A stretch of DNA of 11,261 nucleotides from Ruminococcus sp. UBA1780 (GTDB lineage: Bacteria > Bacillota > Clostridia > Oscillospirales > Ruminococcaceae). Of this stretch, positions 1 to 7,349 are shown one piece after another. Under the pieces are notes generated by a model that was not told the origin of the DNA, did no database searches, and was given only the letters and a program-made list of their open reading frames with translations. Each line of letters begins with the position of its first letter. Within the stretch, counting starts at the first letter, position 1. The position numbers and the translations under genes were made by a program. The stretch is taken from assembly GCA_002315235.1 (NCBI GenBank), contig DCGK01000030.1, forward strand, positions 1 through 11,261, given 5' to 3'.

Positions 1-32
1 TGATTTAATCAGTGGTTCCTTAATACACAATA

Positions 33-69
33 AACATCTGAATGATATTTTTGCCTGATTTCAGATGTT
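33..69 (+). repeat. perfect 10-bp inverted repeat (hairpin) upstream of flhB
   Basis: AACATCTGAA (33-42) and TTCAGATGTT (60-69) are perfect reverse complements around a 17-nt loop. The stem ends 32 nt before the flhB start. No T-tract follows, so it does not look like a Rho-independent terminator. It could be an mRNA processing or stability element between flhB and the gene upstream, probably fliR in this kind of operon. The TGA at 1-3 may be the stop of that gene, but this cannot be shown from the window. Confidence 0.5.
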
Positions 70-101
70 ATGTTCCAGTCGGTTAAAAAGGGGGGATCAC
101 A

Positions 102-1172
102 GTGGCCGAATCTTCAGGAGAAAAAACCGAACAGCCTACCGGGAAAAAGCTTGATGATGCCCGAAAGGAAGGTAATGTTCCTCAAAGTAAGGAAGTAACA
201 ATTGCGATAACAATGGTTGTTTCCTTTTATGCGTTTAAGATGCTGTATCCTCTTGCAAGCTCACAGGTTACAGGAGTACTTACAGACCAGATAAAATCAG
301 TTTCTGAAGTTCAGACTCTTGATGATTCATTTCTTCAGACTCTGTTTGTAAGACTTGGTCTGAAATATGCGATAGCGTCTTTTCCGATTATACTTATTGT
401 TGGTATTGCCGGAGCAATAATAACTCTTGCACAGACCAAGCTGCTTGTGAATTTTAAATCACTTAAGCCGAAATTTGACAGAATGAATCCGATACAGGGA
501 ATAAAAAAGCTTTTTTCTCTGAAAGGTTTCATAGAAGTATTAAAATCTCTTCTGAAAATTATAGTTCTTATTGTTATTATATACATATGTATAAAGGATA
601 AGTTGAACATTCTGCCGAAATTAATCGACAGCACAATTGAAGACGTTGCGCACTTTACAGGAAACGTAATTTCTGATATAATAAATAAAGTATTAATAGC
701 ATTTGCAGCTATAGCTGTCGGTGACTATATGTACCAGAGATATTCATATATCAAGAATCTTCGAATGACAAAACAGGAAGTAAAAGAAGAATATAAAAAC
801 ATCGAAGGTGATCCGCAGATTAAGGGCCGTATCAAGCAGAAGCAGAGAGAGATGGCTAATCAGCGTATGATGCAGGACGTTCCTTCTGCCGACGTTGTAA
901 TTAAAAACCCTACTCATTTTGCGGTTGCCCTGAAGTATGACAGGGAGAATAACGGTGCACCTTTTGTTATTGCCAAGGGTCAGGACCGTGTTGCTCTCAG
1001 AATTATTGAGATTGCAGAAAACAGCGATGTAGCTGTAGTTGAAAATATTCCTCTTGCCAGAGCTCTTTATGCCGCTGTTGATATTGGCATGGAGATACCC
1101 AAGGAATTCTATAATCCTGTAGCAGAGATTCTTGCACATATTTACAGCAGGGATAAAAAGGATTTGAACTGA
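102..1172 (+). CDS. flhB: flagellar export gate protein FlhB
   Basis: FlhB is the membrane component of the flagellar type III export apparatus that switches substrate class from rod/hook to filament subunits. The N-terminus carries the family hallmark EKTEQPTGKKLDDARKEG (residues 7-24), which is followed by several hydrophobic membrane segments to about residue 215. The cytoplasmic domain contains the autocleavage motif NPTH at 269-272; cleavage is expected between N269 and P270. The 356-residue length is normal. The start is GTG at 102, preceded by a G-rich ribosome binding site (AAGGGGGGAT, ending at 97). The stop lies 1 nt before the flhA start, so the two are probably translationally coupled. 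A second copy of its C-terminal domain, FlhX, is encoded at 7050-7319. Identification is secure. Confidence 0.97.
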   Translation: MAESSGEKTEQPTGKKLDDARKEGNVPQSKEVTIAITMVVSFYAFKMLYPLASSQVTGVLTDQIKSVSEVQTLDDSFLQTLFVRLGLKYAIASFPIILIVGIAGAIITLAQTKLLVNFKSLKPKFDRMNPIQGIKKLFSLKGFIEVLKSLLKIIVLIVIIYICIKDKLNILPKLIDSTIEDVAHFTGNVISDIINKVLIAFAAIAVGDYMYQRYSYIKNLRMTKQEVKEEYKNIEGDPQIKGRIKQKQREMANQRMMQDVPSADVVIKNPTHFAVALKYDRENNGAPFVIAKGQDRVALRIIEIAENSDVAVVENIPLARALYAAVDIGMEIPKEFYNPVAEILAHIYSRDKKDLN

Positions 1173-1173
1173 T

Positions 1174-3231
1174 TTGAAAAGATTTGCGAATTTTACAAAC
1201 AATGTGGTTACTGCATTCGTAGTGCTGATAATATTTCTTCTTATCATTCCGCTTCCGACTGCAATACTTGACTTTTTATTTATTTTTCAGATTGGACTTT
1301 CGCTGGTTATACTGATGATGTCAATGTATGTCAAGGAACCGCTTGAGTTTTCAATCTTTCCTACTCTTCTCCTCATAACGACTCTGTTCCGACTGGGACT
1401 TAATATTTCTTCCACCCGTTCCATCCTCACAAATGCAGGATATGCCGGCGAAGTAGTAAAAGTATTCGGACAGTTTGTTATCAGAGGGAATGTAGCAGTC
1501 GGTCTTGTTATATTTCTTATCATAGTTCTTGTTCAGATGCTTGTAATTACAAAGGGTTCTGAGCGAGTTGCAGAAGTATCAGCAAGATTTACACTTGATG
1601 CTATGCCTGGTAAGCAGATGGCTATTGACGCCGATCTTAATGCCGGCACAATCACGGAAGATGAAGCCAAAAAGAGACGTGAGAAGATACAGCGTGAGTC
1701 TGCTTTCTTCGGAGCAATGGACGGTGCCTCGAAGTTTGTAAAGGGTGACTCTGTAATGTCAATCGTCGTTACTGTTATAAACCTTGTCGGCGGTTTCGTA
1801 ATCGGTGCCATGACAGGTGTTGAAGATGTTCTTACAACATATTCAACAGCTACAGTAGGTGACGGTCTTATGTCGCAGGTGCCTGCACTTCTCATATCTG
1901 TTTCAACAGGTATGATTGTAACACGTTCGTCTGCTGAAGATGAACTTAACGAAGACTTTAAAAGAACTTTCCTGTCACAGCCGAGAGTTCTTATCATTTC
2001 AGGTATAGCACTGCTGTTCCTGATGTTTATAGGATTCCCTCCGGTTCAGCTTATACTTCTTTCAGCTATGCTTATCGGATGCGGAATAATGCTCTCAAGA
2101 AGAGAGAAAAAGGCTCCTGTTGCTGAGCAGGGCGTAATGGACGAAGGACTTCCTTCAGAAGAAATCGTCAGCGAAGCTGCATACTACAGAAACATTGACA
2201 ATCTCTACGGCCTTCTTAATGTTGAACAGCTCCGTATCGAATTCGGCTACAGTCTTATCCCTCTTGTTGATGAGGCGAGCGGCGGTAACTTCCTTGACCG
2301 AGTTGTAATGTTCCGTAAGCAGTATGCTATGGATATGGGTATGATTATCCCGCCTGTACAGCTTAAGGACAGCAGCAGAATTAATCCGAATCAGTACTCA
2401 ATCTGCATAAAAGGCGAAGAAGTCGCAAAGGGCGATATTCTTGTTGATCACTATCTCGGACTTGCTCCTTCAGAGAAGGAGGACGTAATTGACGGTATTG
2501 AAACTGTTGAGCCTGCCTTCGGAATCAAGGCAAAATGGATAAGTGAGGAACAGAAGGTAAAGGCAGAGCTTCTCGGATATACTCTTATTGATCCGGTTTC
2601 TGTTATCATCACTCATCTTTCAGAAGTAATCAAATCTCATGCATATGAGATTCTCAACCGTGCAGAGATTAACAATATGCTGGAAAACCTCAAAAAGACT
2701 AATCCGGCAATAGTAAATGACACTGTTCCGGCAGTTGTTTCAATCAGTGAACTTCAGAAGGTTCTGAGCAGGCTGCTTCAGGAAGACGTGCCTATCAGGG
2801 ATCTTGAAACGATACTGGAAACACTTGGTGACTATGGTCAGAAAATCAAGGATACAGACATGCTTACAGAGTATGTAAGACAGTCTCTTAAGAGAACAAT
2901 TTCACGTAAGTTTACTGAAGCTAACCAGATGAAGGTTATCAGCCTTGATCCGGGTGTTGAAAATATGATAATGGGCGCAGTTAAAAAGCTTGACAATGGC
3001 TCATATCTTGCACTTGACCAGCAGAGTATCCAGCAGATAATAAATGCAACGACTGATCAGGTCGACAAAATCAAGGAACTGGTTCAGACTCCGGTTATTC
3101 TTACATCACCTATAGTAAGAATTTACTTCAAGAAGCTTATTGATCAGTTCTATCCTAATATAGTAGTTTTATCATTCAGTGAAATAGACACACAGGTTCA
3201 GATACAGGCGCTTGGCAATATTGCCATATAG
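1174..3231 (+). CDS. flhA: flagellar export gate protein FlhA
   Basis: FlhA is the largest membrane protein of the flagellar export gate. It forms the nonameric ring that couples proton flow to export and docks chaperone-substrate complexes. The first ~310 residues contain multiple hydrophobic segments. The FHIPEP family signature starts at R138 (FTLDAMPGKQMAID follows), and the cytoplasmic domain occupies about residues 345-685. The 685-residue length is normal. The start is TTG at 1174, 1 nt after the flhB stop, with AAGGA at 1158-1162 as a modest ribosome binding site inside the end of flhB. No in-frame ATG occurs before about residue 48, and starting there would remove the first membrane segment. 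In many Firmicutes flhF and flhG come next; here a structured 93-bp spacer and the sigma factor gene do. Identification is secure; the TTG start is likely. Confidence 0.96.
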   Translation: MKRFANFTNNVVTAFVVLIIFLLIIPLPTAILDFLFIFQIGLSLVILMMSMYVKEPLEFSIFPTLLLITTLFRLGLNISSTRSILTNAGYAGEVVKVFGQFVIRGNVAVGLVIFLIIVLVQMLVITKGSERVAEVSARFTLDAMPGKQMAIDADLNAGTITEDEAKKRREKIQRESAFFGAMDGASKFVKGDSVMSIVVTVINLVGGFVIGAMTGVEDVLTTYSTATVGDGLMSQVPALLISVSTGMIVTRSSAEDELNEDFKRTFLSQPRVLIISGIALLFLMFIGFPPVQLILLSAMLIGCGIMLSRREKKAPVAEQGVMDEGLPSEEIVSEAAYYRNIDNLYGLLNVEQLRIEFGYSLIPLVDEASGGNFLDRVVMFRKQYAMDMGMIIPPVQLKDSSRINPNQYSICIKGEEVAKGDILVDHYLGLAPSEKEDVIDGIETVEPAFGIKAKWISEEQKVKAELLGYTLIDPVSVIITHLSEVIKSHAYEILNRAEINNMLENLKKTNPAIVNDTVPAVVSISELQKVLSRLLQEDVPIRDLETILETLGDYGQKIKDTDMLTEYVRQSLKRTISRKFTEANQMKVISLDPGVENMIMGAVKKLDNGSYLALDQQSIQQIINATTDQVDKIKELVQTPVILTSPIVRIYFKKLIDQFYPNIVVLSFSEIDTQVQIQALGNIAI

Positions 3232-3299
3232 CTGCAGAAAGCCTGACGCTTTCAGTTGTCCGTGCGTTCAGCGTACGGAAACGCAGCTTTAGTCAGCTA
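3231..3299 (+). promoter_or_regulatory. structured spacer between flhA and the sigma factor gene
   Basis: Several stems are possible. Hairpin 1 is GAAAGC (3237-3242)/GCTTTC (3248-3253) with loop CTGAC. Hairpin 2 is CCGTGCGT (3260-3267)/GCGTACGG (3271-3278), with two G-T wobbles and loop TCA. GCTGC (3231-3235) pairs with GCAGC (3283-3287) and would close both into a three-way junction. The hairpin-1 loop CTGAC is complementary to GTCAG at 3292-3296. TGCGTT (3263-3268) can instead pair with AACGCA (3280-3285), which would break hairpin 2. No T-tract follows. It could tune sigma factor translation or be an mRNA processing site. The base pairing is read directly; the function is unknown. Confidence 0.45.
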
Positions 3300-3310
3300 A
3301 TTATTCGTAG

Positions 3311-3318
3311 GGTGGTGA
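3311..3318 (+). promoter_or_regulatory. ribosome binding site that fixes the TTG start of the sigma factor
   Basis: GGTGGTGA differs from the consensus GGAGGTGA by one base and lies 6 nt before the TTG at 3325. The GTG triplets within it are out of frame with the gene. This supports TTG as the true start. Confidence 0.7.
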
Positions 3319-3324
3319 TTATTC

Positions 3325-4113
3325 TTGAGCAGTGTATCAGATAAAACAGAATCAAGGCTTTCCGAAGAGGAAGCAAATGAGCTTCTGGCTCAGTACCGCC
3401 AGAGCGGTGATGTCAGAATCAGAAATGAGCTGGTAATGAATTTCAGCTATATTGCAAGGACTGCTGCAATGCAGCTTCGCGGTCTTGCACAGGGTTATGC
3501 GCAGACTGAGGATATGGTTAATCACGGAATAATCACGCTGATTGACTGTATCGAAAAGTTTGACGGTTCAAAGGGAATGAAGTTTGAATCGTATGCATTT
3601 ATGAGAGTGCGCGGCGGTGTTATAGATCTGGTTAGAAAACAGGACTGGATTCCGAGAAGAGTCAGAACTGCGGCAAAGGAAATTGCAAATGCCAGTCAGG
3701 AACTGAGCAACGAACTCAGAAGAAATCCGACAGAAGAAGAGCTTGCAGCACGTCTTGGAATAACAGTGTCGAAGCTCAGACAGTATAATTATGAAGTAGC
3801 AGGTTCTGTTACTTTTTCATTTGAGGAGCTTATCCAGAATGTCAATCAGATGGGAACGCTTCTGGATTCGGCTACAAGTGACTACACTACACCCGAAAAG
3901 CAGTTTCTCAGAAATGAAATGAGGGAAAAATTAAAAACAGCAATTGAAGCGCTAAACGAGCGTGAAAGACTGGTTGTTACTCTTTACTATTTTGAAAATC
4001 TCAACCTTAGTGAAATCTCGCAGGTTCTTGAGGTAAGTGTACAGAGAGTATCACAGATCAGTTCCAAGGCTGTAGCGAAGATAAAAGCGGTTATGGAGGA
4101 ATATATTAATTAA
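3325..4113 (+). CDS. fliA: flagellar sigma factor, sigma-28 family (FliA/SigD/WhiG)
   Basis: This alternative sigma factor directs RNA polymerase to late flagellar and motility promoters. Sigma region 2 spans about residues 33-114 and includes EDMVNHGIITLIDCIEKFD (62-80) and the region 2.3-2.4 stretch ending in RKQDWIPRRVR (104-114), which is typical of the FliA/WhiG branch. Region 3 includes NPTEEELAARLGIT (134-147). Region 4 is the helix-turn-helix at about 210-254 (LNERERLVVTLYYFENLNLS onward). The 262-residue length fits the family. The start is TTG, chosen from the strong ribosome binding site 6 nt upstream. It follows the structured spacer after flhA, and the next gene begins 16 nt after its stop. 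No anti-sigma factor FlgM is encoded in this window. A sporulation-type WhiG role is unlikely given the flagellar neighbours. Confidence 0.93.
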   Translation: MSSVSDKTESRLSEEEANELLAQYRQSGDVRIRNELVMNFSYIARTAAMQLRGLAQGYAQTEDMVNHGIITLIDCIEKFDGSKGMKFESYAFMRVRGGVIDLVRKQDWIPRRVRTAAKEIANASQELSNELRRNPTEEELAARLGITVSKLRQYNYEVAGSVTFSFEELIQNVNQMGTLLDSATSDYTTPEKQFLRNEMREKLKTAIEALNERERLVVTLYYFENLNLSEISQVLEVSVQRVSQISSKAVAKIKAVMEEYIN

Positions 4114-4129
4114 ACAGGGGGAATAGAAA

Positions 4130-4867
4130 ATGCTTACAGGATTTTATACGGCTGGTTCCGGAATACTTAATCAGCAGAGAAATGTAAACATTATAGGCAG
4201 TAATATTGCCAACAACCAGACTCCGGGTTACAGAGCCCAGCGAATGGTATCAACAACGTATGAACACAACTTTCTGACAAGACTGGAAAACGGTGTCTAC
4301 AACAGAATAGGTGAAGGGGATCCTGCTGTTTACACTGAGGAAGTTGAAACAATATTTGATGAAAGCTACCTTAAGGAAACTGAAAATCCTTACGATATGG
4401 CTCTTGTTGGCAGGGGATATTTTAATATCGCAGGAAACAACAATACATATCTGACAAGAAACGGAAATTTCAATATTGATGCAGAGGGCTATCTTGTACT
4501 CGACGGTATCGGAAGAGTTCAGGGACGTAACGGTGATCTTCAGGTCGGAGGTTCCGACTATTCAATTACACCGCACGGACTTGTATATAATTCAGACGGA
4601 GTTTTTGTTGACAGAATTCTGGTAACAGCACCTGCTGAAGGGACTGCAATCAGAAAGTTTGACAACGGAATGTTTATTGCTGATCAGGCAGAGGCTCTTG
4701 ATGTAACAACTGTTTACCAGAACCATCTTGAGCAGTCAAATGTCGATATGAACGAAGAATATACCGGGCTTATTGAAGCACAGAGAGCACTTCAGGCCTG
4801 TGCGTCAGCTCTCAAAATGGTAGACAAGATTAATGAAAAGGCTGCCGGACTTTCCGGAATAAGCTGA
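4130..4867 (+). CDS. flgF: flagellar rod protein, FlgF/FlhO-like
   Basis: This is an extracellular axial protein of the flagellar basal-body rod, exported through the FlhA/FlhB gate. The N-terminal rod signature lies at residues 18-37 (NVNIIGSNIANNQTPGYRAQ). The mid region PYDMALVGRGYFNI followed by YLTRNGNFNID is typical of FlgE/F/G proteins. The C-terminal coiled-coil motif SNVDMNEEYTGLIEAQRALQ is also present. There is no Sec signal peptide, as expected for a type III substrate. The length is 245 residues. The start is ATG, 8 nt after a GGGGG ribosome binding site (4117-4121). It is paired with a second member of the family 17 bp downstream, like flhO-flhP in Bacillus subtilis. Calling this one FlgF rather than FlgG rests on gene order and length and is less certain than the family. 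Confidence 0.85.
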   Translation: MLTGFYTAGSGILNQQRNVNIIGSNIANNQTPGYRAQRMVSTTYEHNFLTRLENGVYNRIGEGDPAVYTEEVETIFDESYLKETENPYDMALVGRGYFNIAGNNNTYLTRNGNFNIDAEGYLVLDGIGRVQGRNGDLQVGGSDYSITPHGLVYNSDGVFVDRILVTAPAEGTAIRKFDNGMFIADQAEALDVTTVYQNHLEQSNVDMNEEYTGLIEAQRALQACASALKMVDKINEKAAGLSGIS

Positions 4868-4884
4868 TTTAACGGGGGATTATT

Positions 4885-5637
4885 ATGAATAAAGCATTTT
4901 ATACAGGAGCATCAGGTCTCAGAGCCTATCAGACAAACATTAACATTATCGGTCACAATGTGGTAAATTCAGGTACAGTCGGATACAAGGCTACTATTCC
5001 TGAGTTCCGTGAACTTATAAACAACAACATGGATGTAAATATCAACCGTGAGCTTCCTGCTGATGACAAAATCAAAGAAGGAAACGGCGTAAGAATGTGG
5101 CATGATGATCTCAATTTTACACAGGGAAAATTTCAGTCTACAGATTATCCGCTGGATTTCCTTATTGCCGGTGACGGACTCTTTGCACTTCAGGATGATA
5201 CCGGCAATATAGAATACACCAGAAACGGTTCATTTGACATCAGTATTGAGGGCGAAAATGCATTCCTTGTAAATGCTGACGGAAAGTATGTCCTTGATCA
5301 GAATAATCAGAAAATTCAGCTCGACTATGTTCCGGGCACCAATACTATTGACATTGATACAGTAAAGCCGCGACTTGGTGTGTTTTCTTTCACAAATCCT
5401 AACGGTCTTACAAGAACAGACGGAGGAAGCTTTCTTGTAAGCGAAAACTCAGGCGAGCCGGAAAATGCGAGCAGAGCAGACTACACTCTGTATCAGGGCT
5501 CTCTTGAAGCTTCAAATGTTGAGCTTTCACAGGAAATGACCAATCTGATTGTTGCCCAGCGTGCATATCAGTTTTCATCAAAGGTTGTTACAACTTCAGA
5601 TGAAATTGAACAGCTGGTAAATTCACTGAGAGGATAA
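4885..5637 (+). CDS. flgG: flagellar rod protein, FlgG/FlhP-like
   Basis: This is a second rod/hook-family protein of 250 residues. The N-terminal rod motif is NINIIGHNVVNSGTVGYKAT (18-37). Its core contains YPLDFLIAGDGLFAL, then YTRNGSFDI. The C-terminus ASNVELSQEMTNLIVAQRAY matches the conserved end by which FlgG/FlgE subunits pack in the rod. It shares the family fold with its upstream neighbour but is clearly diverged, so the two are probably the paired proximal and distal rod components rather than a recent duplication. The ATG start has GGGGGAT (4874-4880) just upstream, and 17 bp separate it from the preceding gene. The FlgF-versus-FlgG assignment is tentative. Confidence 0.85.
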   Translation: MNKAFYTGASGLRAYQTNINIIGHNVVNSGTVGYKATIPEFRELINNNMDVNINRELPADDKIKEGNGVRMWHDDLNFTQGKFQSTDYPLDFLIAGDGLFALQDDTGNIEYTRNGSFDISIEGENAFLVNADGKYVLDQNNQKIQLDYVPGTNTIDIDTVKPRLGVFSFTNPNGLTRTDGGSFLVSENSGEPENASRADYTLYQGSLEASNVELSQEMTNLIVAQRAYQFSSKVVTTSDEIEQLVNSLRG

Positions 5638-5653
5638 TAGAGGATAGATTCAG

Positions 5654-7063
5654 ATGGCAAATATCGAAAAATTTGCTGCCCCAATAACCAACCGAAACAT
5701 TGTTCAGCCTGTATCGGAGCATAAATCGGCAGAGGCTGAACGTGTCGACTTCCAGAATACTGCCCGTGTAAAGCAGGCACTCGGGGAGTCAGAGCTGCTG
5801 AAACAGCATAACGGAGATGTACATAATCAGCGCGGACCTGCGATTTTTATGAATCTTCTCTCAGACCCGCAGGTAACTGCCGGCTACATGAGAAATATCT
5901 TCATGATGATGGATATTGTTGCGCTGATTCCGATGCAGAACGGTTCTCTTACTGAGGAGATGCAGCAGCTGTTTTCCGAACTTAATCTTTTTCCGGAAGA
6001 AATTGCGGATGAGATGATTAATCAGGAAAACTCATCTTCCGCATTTAAGGGAGAATTTTTCGATTTTCTCAGGGATGTCCTTGCTGAAAACAAAAGTCCC
6101 GAGTTCAAGAAAGCCGTAATATCAGTACTCAAAGCAGTAAACAGTGAAAAGAGCAGAACGGATATTATGAAGGCGCTTTCTGCAAGCTTCGGATTTCTTT
6201 CAGCTCAGATGAAACCCAACAGGGAGATATCGGCTGCACTTCTTAATATATCCGAGAGATTTCGTGATGAAGATTCAGAAGAGGTTTTTCAGGAGCTCAA
6301 GTCTGATGCACTTTCAGTTCTCACTGATGTAGAGAGAAGTGTTCTCTTCAACTCACAGACAGAGCGTCTGATTTCCATGATCAGATACAATATTTCAAGA
6401 TACAATAATGATCCGGATTTTCTTACTTCTTCGGTAAACTATCTTATGACAATGCTTAAGGAAGGCGACAAGTCAGAATTCCTTCAGCTTCTTTATGATC
6501 ATCTTTCGTATTTTGAAAACCGAAGTCATGAAGATGAACTTTCTGATTCAAAAGTAATGAATATAATAACCGATATTCTCAGACTTCAGAGCGAAAGTGA
6601 AGAGATAAAGGCTCTTGATTCAGAGAGCGTTGAAACAATCATTCACAGCATGCTTTCATCTCCGAGCAATTTTACGCCGCTTCTTCATTTTATCATTCCG
6701 GTTGAATACGAAGATGTGGCATCATTCGCAGAAATATGGATAGATCCGGATGAAGAGAGCAGTTCTTCAGAGCAGGGACCGTTACGACAGATACACATGC
6801 TTATCGTGTTTGATATGGATAACCTTGGCAAGATGGAAACGGAACTGTTCGTAAGGGACAATTCAATTGACCTTGTTCTGTACTGTTCGGATGATGTGCA
6901 GGACTACGTTGAGAGTATTTCAAAGGATCTTAGAAAATGTGCGGATTTTTCCGATTACAGAATAAATTCAGTAAATATCAGAACGCTGAAACAGCCGCGT
7001 TCACTTGTTGACGTATTTGACGGACTTTCAGTAAGGAGGTCGGGTATAAATGTCAAAATCTAG
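5654..7063 (+). CDS. FliK-like flagellar protein (C-terminal hook-length-control-type domain)
   Basis: This 469-residue protein is mostly acidic and helical, with no signal peptide or membrane segment. I do not recognise residues 1-360. From about 378 to 450 the pattern resembles the FliK C-terminal domain: a hydrophobic strand, then LGKMETELFVRDNSIDLVLYC, then an amphipathic helix (DDVQDYVESISKDLRKC), then a final strand (YRINSVNIRTL). In canonical FliK the equivalent LGxVxVxL...VxF domain contacts the FlhB C-terminal domain to switch export from hook to filament. The next gene, overlapping by 14 bp, encodes a stand-alone FlhB C-terminal domain, and this partnership supports the assignment. 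The layout recalls B. subtilis ylqG-ylqH. The ATG has GAGGA about 9 nt upstream. The fold match is inferred from residue pattern and context, not from a search. Confidence 0.6.
   Translation: MANIEKFAAPITNRNIVQPVSEHKSAEAERVDFQNTARVKQALGESELLKQHNGDVHNQRGPAIFMNLLSDPQVTAGYMRNIFMMMDIVALIPMQNGSLTEEMQQLFSELNLFPEEIADEMINQENSSSAFKGEFFDFLRDVLAENKSPEFKKAVISVLKAVNSEKSRTDIMKALSASFGFLSAQMKPNREISAALLNISERFRDEDSEEVFQELKSDALSVLTDVERSVLFNSQTERLISMIRYNISRYNNDPDFLTSSVNYLMTMLKEGDKSEFLQLLYDHLSYFENRSHEDELSDSKVMNIITDILRLQSESEEIKALDSESVETIIHSMLSSPSNFTPLLHFIIPVEYEDVASFAEIWIDPDEESSSSEQGPLRQIHMLIVFDMDNLGKMETELFVRDNSIDLVLYCSDDVQDYVESISKDLRKCADFSDYRINSVNIRTLKQPRSLVDVFDGLSVRRSGINVKI
7033..7040 (+). promoter_or_regulatory. 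consensus ribosome binding site of flhX inside the upstream gene
   Basis: AAGGAGGT lies 9 nt before the ATG at 7050, within the last codons of the FliK-like gene. It shows that the short overlapping reading frame is genuinely translated from 7050. Confidence 0.85.
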
Positions 7064-7319
7064 CCGAAACAAAGCAGTCGCACTGAAGTATAATACTGAC
7101 AGGGACCTGGCTCCTGTAATTATCGCTTCAGGATACGGAGAGATTGCCAATAAAATTATTGAAATAGCAGAGCACAACGGGATTCCGGTTTACCGCGATG
7201 ACAGTGCGGCCTCACTTATGTGTATGCTGGAAGTCGGCAGCACAGTTCCGCCTGAGCTTTACGAGGTGGTTGCAGCGGTATATGCAAGACTTCTGAAGGC
7301 TGCTAACGAAATGAAATGA
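7050..7319 (+). CDS. flhX: FlhX, stand-alone FlhB C-terminal cytoplasmic domain
   Basis: This 89-residue soluble protein aligns end to end with the FlhB C-terminal domain encoded in the same window. Its AVALKY at residues 9-14 matches FlhB 274-279, its IIEIAE is identical, and the VPPELY stretch near the end matches FlhB IPKEFY. It lacks the NPTH motif and all membrane segments, so it corresponds to the FlhB fragment just after the autocleavage site. Homologues in other bacteria (FlhX, YlqH) are known and can stand in for the cleaved FlhB fragment. The gene is intact, has a perfect ribosome binding site, and overlaps the FliK-like gene by 14 bp, which suggests translational coupling. It is not a broken flhB, since it is in a separate place and has its own start. 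Confidence 0.88.
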   Translation: MSKSSRNKAVALKYNTDRDLAPVIIASGYGEIANKIIEIAEHNGIPVYRDDSAASLMCMLEVGSTVPPELYEVVAAVYARLLKAANEMK

Positions 7320-7349
7320 TACAGTAAACCATTCTGAAAGGGGTAGTAT

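Noticed and set aside
2..58. A short reading frame entering from the left edge and ending at TGA 56-58
   Set aside because: Eighteen codons only, no recognisable FliR C-terminal motif, and it runs through a perfect inverted repeat; TGA at 1-3 in another frame is an equally good stop for the upstream gene.
335..1247. Opposite-strand reading frames across flhB and flhA
   Set aside because: They are antisense to confidently identified genes, have no ribosome binding site context and no recognisable protein features.
6550..6580. ACCGATAT with an upstream AAAG, resembling a sigma-28 promoter
   Set aside because: It lies inside the FliK-like coding region, the -35 part is poor, and no gene start follows at a useful distance.
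7050..7319. FlhX as a decayed fragment of a second flhB
   Set aside because: It has a perfect ribosome binding site, a clean start and stop, and conserved core residues, and stand-alone FlhX proteins are a known family.
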